Positions 61,192-64,000 of a stretch of DNA of 64,000 nucleotides are shown here, piece after piece; within the stretch, counting starts at the first letter, position 1; each line of letters opens with the position of its first letter. Under the pieces are notes generated by a model that was given only the letters and a program-made list of their open reading frames with translations, was not told the DNA's origin and did not search any database. This DNA is from Corynebacterium maris DSM 45190. Its GTDB lineage: Bacteria; Actinomycetota; Actinomycetes; Mycobacteriales; Mycobacteriaceae. The stretch spans positions 2,723,575-2,787,574 of the forward strand of contig NC_021915.1 in the NCBI RefSeq assembly GCF_000442645.1, read 5' to 3'. A program made the position numbers and the translations under genes.

Positions 61192-62265
61192 TTAACCCTT
61201 CTTTTTCTTCTTCTTGCCGCTCTGGGCGCGGGCGTTCTGCGCCTGCTGGCGGGCTTGGGCGGCATCGCGGGCCGCCTGCTCGCGGGCGAGGTTGTCCTCG
61301 GTGCGTTCCTTCTTGGACTTCTTCTCGACCTTGCGGGCGCCGACGACCGGGGCGTTGGCGCGGCGCAGCTCTTCCTTCTCAGCTTCCTCGGCCGCTTCTT
61401 CGCGGTCGATCATGCGGTAGACCAGACGGGTCTGGACGTAGGACCACAGGACGTTGGAGGACATGTAGACCAGCAGGCCGATGGTCCAGATGAAGCCCGT
61501 GAAGATGGTGATGGCGGGCATGACCCACAGCATCATCTTGCCCATCATCTGCTGCTGCATCTCCATCATCTCGGCGTTGTCGCCGGCCGGGGCGTTGGTC
61601 TTGCCGGCGGCCTGACGCGCCTGCTGGCGGCCCAGCGAGTAGCGGGCCGTGAGGTGGGTCAAGGTTGCGACGAGCAGGACCATGGGCACGGCGACGAGGA
61701 TGATGTCGAAACGGCCGAAGTCGACCGGCTGGAAGGCCTCGTACTGTTCCGCCGGCATGGAGATGGACGCCGAGAGCGGAACGCCGAAGACGCGGGCGTC
61801 GAGGAAGGACTGCACGTCCTCCGGGGAGAACATGTAGTTGCCGATGCTGCGGTTTTCCTCGTTGGTCAACCCCAGGCCGCCGAAGCCGTCACCGGTGCGG
61901 TTGAAGGAGCGCAGCACGTGGAACAGGCCGATGAACACCGGGATCTGCACCAGCATCGGGATACAACCGGCCAGAGGGTTCACGCCGGCCGTCTTGTACA
62001 GCTTCTGCGTTTCCTCGGCCATCTTGGCCTGGTCATTTTTGTAGCGTTCGCGGATGGCCTTCATCTGCGGCGCGAGTTTGGCGGTCTTTTGTCCGGACCT
62101 GATCTGCTTGACGGTCGGCCACACGAGCAGGGCCTTGATGGTCCAGGTCAACAGCACGATGGAAAGCAGCCAGGTCACGCCCGCGTGCGGGTCCATGACC
62201 ATGCTCAGCGCTTCGCGCCAGAACCACATGATGGCCGAAATCGGCCAGTAGATGAAATTGAGCAC
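61192..62265 (-). CDS. yidC: Membrane protein insertase YidC
   Basis: 357 residues, YidC/Oxa1 with about five helices (WLLSIVLLTWTIKALLVWPT, PVFIGLFHVLRSF, LVAVPMVLLVATLTHLTA and others) and a long basic C-terminus (about 300-357, GKKKKKKG) that binds ribosomes. It inserts membrane proteins. GTG 62263-62265; AAGGAG is 12 bases ahead, rather far. Followed by a strong terminator. Confidence 0.95.
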   Translation of the reverse strand: MLNFIYWPISAIMWFWREALSMVMDPHAGVTWLLSIVLLTWTIKALLVWPTVKQIRSGQKTAKLAPQMKAIRERYKNDQAKMAEETQKLYKTAGVNPLAGCIPMLVQIPVFIGLFHVLRSFNRTGDGFGGLGLTNEENRSIGNYMFSPEDVQSFLDARVFGVPLSASISMPAEQYEAFQPVDFGRFDIILVAVPMVLLVATLTHLTARYSLGRQQARQAAGKTNAPAGDNAEMMEMQQQMMGKMMLWVMPAITIFTGFIWTIGLLVYMSSNVLWSYVQTRLVYRMIDREEAAEEAEKEELRRANAPVVGARKVEKKSKKERTEDNLAREQAARDAAQARQQAQNARAQSGKKKKKKG

Positions 62266-62325
62266 GTCTGGTCGTAGCTCCTTGGTCTGAAATCGTCGGG
62301 ACAGTCTCCGGCCGGAGGGCTGTCG

Positions 62326-62601
62326 CTAGGTGGGAACGGGGTCGTATCCGCCCGGGTGCCAGGGTCCGCATTTGCTCAGCCTGGCCGCCGCCATGGTGAT
62401 TCCGCGGCCGAAACCGTGCCGGGACACGGCCTCCAGCGCAAACGCGCTGCATGTCGGTTCGAAACGACAGGTGGACATCATCTTAAGGGCGGAGATGTTG
62501 TTTTGGTAGAACCGAACCGCGGCGACGGCGCCTCGGGCGAAGGGGCCGCGGGGCGTGGGGATCGCTTCCCCGGCGCTGTTGTAGTGGATGTCCTCACTCA
62601 C
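62326..62601 (-). CDS. yidD: Membrane protein insertion efficiency factor YidD
   Basis: 91 residues. FYQNNISALKMMSTCRFEPTCSAFALEAVS and the C-terminal CGPWHPGGYDPVP (given in parts) are the YidD signature: CRF-x-PTCS and H-x-GG-x-DP-x-P. It helps YidC. Its ATG overlaps the rnpA stop (ATGA). Confidence 0.95.
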   Translation of the reverse strand: MSEDIHYNSAGEAIPTPRGPFARGAVAAVRFYQNNISALKMMSTCRFEPTCSAFALEAVSRHGFGRGITMAAARLSKCGPWHPGGYDPVPT

Positions 62602-62966
62602 AGCGGAACGCCTGCTTTACGCAGGGCTTTCGCCAGGTCGGCGGCCAGCTGGGCGCTGTCTGAGGCGCCGGCGGCGGGAAGTGCGCGGATGACGACGTCG
62701 GTCGCCCGCGGCAGCTTGTCGACGAGGGCGTGGGCGTTGTGCCTGAGCTTTCTGGACGTCGAGTGCCTGGCCACCGCATTGCCGATGGCCTTGGAAACGA
62801 CGAGACCGAACCGGGGACCGCCCGTCAGCGACGGGTCCGGGTCTCCTGGTTCGGTCGAGCGGTCGCGCACATGCACAACCAGTGTTCGGCTCCCGGCTCG
62901 GCGCCCACCCTTGATGGTCCGTTTGAATTCGGCCGGCGAGGTGAGTTTATGCCGTTTGGGGAGCAC
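62598..62966 (-). CDS. rnpA: Ribonuclease P protein component
   Basis: 122 residues, small basic subunit that with RNase P RNA matures tRNA 5' ends. FGLVVSKAIGNAVARHSTSR is the RNR motif region, here with R-H-S rather than R-N-R. GTG 62964-62966; coupled to yidD. Follows rpmH by 19 bases. Confidence 0.93.
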   Translation of the reverse strand: MLPKRHKLTSPAEFKRTIKGGRRAGSRTLVVHVRDRSTEPGDPDPSLTGGPRFGLVVSKAIGNAVARHSTSRKLRHNAHALVDKLPRATDVVIRALPAAGASDSAQLAADLAKALRKAGVPL

Positions 62967-62985
62967 GGATACGGCTGCTTTCCGC

Positions 62986-63129
62986 TTAGGCGGTCACGCT
63001 GGCGCGGCCCTTACGGCGACGGGCCGAAACGATGGCGCGGCCGGCGCGGGTGCGCATGCGGGTGCGGAAGCCGTGCTTGCGGGAACGGCGGCGGTTGTTC
63101 GGCTGGAACGTCTTTTTGCCCTTTGCCAT
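62986..63129 (-). CDS. rpmH: 50S ribosomal protein L34
   Basis: 47 residues: MAKGKKTFQPNNRRRSRKHG and the rest, a textbook L34. ATG 63127-63129 with AAGGAG six bases upstream, TAA at 62986-62988. First gene of the rpmH-rnpA-yidD-yidC run that reads away from the origin. Confidence 0.98.
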   Translation of the reverse strand: MAKGKKTFQPNNRRRSRKHGFRTRMRTRAGRAIVSARRRKGRASVTA

Positions 63130-64000
63130 GGTGGAGCTCCTTATGTGTGATTTGCGTCGTCCCCCACGGGTAGGCCGACGTCAGCGACAGTGTGTTCATT
63201 TAAATATGAGTGCCGCACCGGATCAGAATGACCTCGCGGCGGCGCGCGCAATCCGCACACGTCTACGGCGGGCCCGGCATACCGGAGCCTCTCCCGCAGC
63301 CCGGTGTTCGGTGCCGAGAGCGCTCTCAAAGCACATCGCCGGACGTTCTCGGACCTGCCCTCGCAGGCCGGTCAGCGTTGTCCGGGGATGTAACAGACGC
63401 TCTTAGGGTACGTGAGATTGACAACCCTGAACAAATCGACACGCGTGGCGGGGGCGCTGCACACGACGGGTGTCCCCGAAACGACATTCATGTAATTCAC
63501 CGCGTTTTTCCCGACCCGTACTGCGCGGAAACGTCGCCACCGAAAAGTGGCGGCCAGATTTCATAGAGATGACGTTTCCCCTCCTCCCGCCACATTTCCG
63601 CCCGCTCGACAACAATGGAAGGCCACCACCCACATTCACATAGCTGTGAGGAGCCGCCTGTGAATAACTGTGCATGGCTGGTCGACGCCCTCCGGAGTCA
63701 CCCGCACAATCGGCAGGTCACAAAAGTTCATGCCGCCGATTATTCCGTCCACAACCAAAAGCGTAGACTGTGGATAACTCAGTGACATAAAATTATCCAC
63801 AGGATGTGGATAAGAGTGCGAGCATCAAGGTCACAGCCCTAAAGCAGGTTGTGAGGATCTACCACCCAGTAGCTGCGCGCACTCCGCGCGATGACGGCGT
63901 ACCTACGCCGTCGTCGCATCACACACTGCGGCATCCAGGCCGCCAACCGACGCCCTCTCCTCACGGGCGCCGCCGACACGACGACCAGAACGGGGAACAT
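63130..64000. other. Origin-proximal gene-free region (upstream of dnaA)
   Basis: No supported gene in 871 bases. It carries the rpmH promoter side on the left and a DnaA-box cluster at 63659-63813. The position opposite rpmH and the synteny mean dnaA should start to the right of the window. AT-rich patches at 63780-63800 fit part of an unwinding region; the exact origin cannot be fixed from this part. Confidence 0.75.
63659..63813. other. DnaA boxes (oriC)
   Basis: Three perfect consensus boxes (TTATCCACA or its complement) at 63769-63777 (reverse), 63793-63801 (forward) and 63805-63813 (reverse), plus a one-mismatch box TGTGAATAA at 63659-63667. The close set with opposite orientations is typical of an initiator-binding array. 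Confidence 0.9.

Overview
The window is high-GC actinobacterial DNA from a Corynebacterium (or very close relative), read on the left flank of the chromosomal origin. Three things support this. The right end has the canonical order cca / Nudix / DUF6049 / murJ / sigM / trxB / trxC / cwlM / GNAT / parB / parA / rsmG / yidC / yidD / rnpA / rpmH, followed by a gene-free stretch with DnaA boxes; this is the mycobacterial-corynebacterial origin flank, without jag. The trp operon proteins are strongly corynebacterial in sequence and order (L-E-G-D-CF-B-A). Many genes have a TAnnnT box 6-8 nt before the start codon, i.e. likely leaderless mRNAs, as is common in this group.

Layout. 1-3.9 kb: end of a phenylacetate (paa) degradation cluster (enoyl-CoA hydratase fragment, 3-hydroxyacyl-CoA dehydrogenase, PaaI thioesterase, PaaZ), with a PaaR-type operator in front of paaZ. 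4.2-9 kb: an AlkZ-like protein, then a heme-export/heme-sensing style locus (hrtB-hrtA divergent from chrS-chrA); chrS is interrupted by a one-base frameshift in a G run. 9-14.9 kb: flavin monooxygenase with a palindromic operator, cupin, FGGY kinase, NAD(P)-binding protein, two DUF202 membrane proteins, VanZ protein, quinone oxidoreductase. 14.9-18 kb: leuS and a perfect 26-bp inverted repeat. 18.4-20.6 kb: PH-domain protein, a Cys/His-containing unknown and two paralogous lipoproteins behind a promoter whose -35 overlaps a TAGAC-N6-GTCT palindrome. 20.6-25.7 kb: two aldehyde dehydrogenases with a stand-alone PAS protein and a DUF4177 protein between them, DUF454, a flavoprotein-disulfide-reductase remnant and a DUF1707 protein. 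26-30.4 kb: dicarboxylate/amino-acid symporter, a serine-hydrolase lipoprotein with a membrane partner, SdpI-like protein, MBL hydrolase.

30.4-37.6 kb: complete trp operon with promoter, leader peptide (three consecutive Trp codons), attenuator and terminator. 37.7-45 kb: ABC exporter, old-yellow-enzyme reductase, SBF-type symporter, a small unknown gene, an orphan IS5-type transposase domain, and a translationally coupled yqgE-brnF-brnE block. Four parS sites (TGTTTCACGTGAAAC-type) lie between 34.86 and 42.5 kb, two of them overlapping gene starts; with parAB at 58-60 kb and DnaA boxes at 63.66-63.81 kb they form the origin segregation system.

45-64 kb: tRNA maturation (cca), cell-wall synthesis and control (murJ with pseudokinase domain, a CwlM-type amidase-like protein without its zinc ligands), redox defence (sigM, trxB, trxC), chromosome segregation (parAB), ribosome/tRNA maturation (rsmG, rnpA, rpmH) and membrane-protein insertion (yidC, yidD). 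The final 0.87 kb has no gene and holds the origin-proximal DnaA boxes; dnaA itself should start beyond the right edge.
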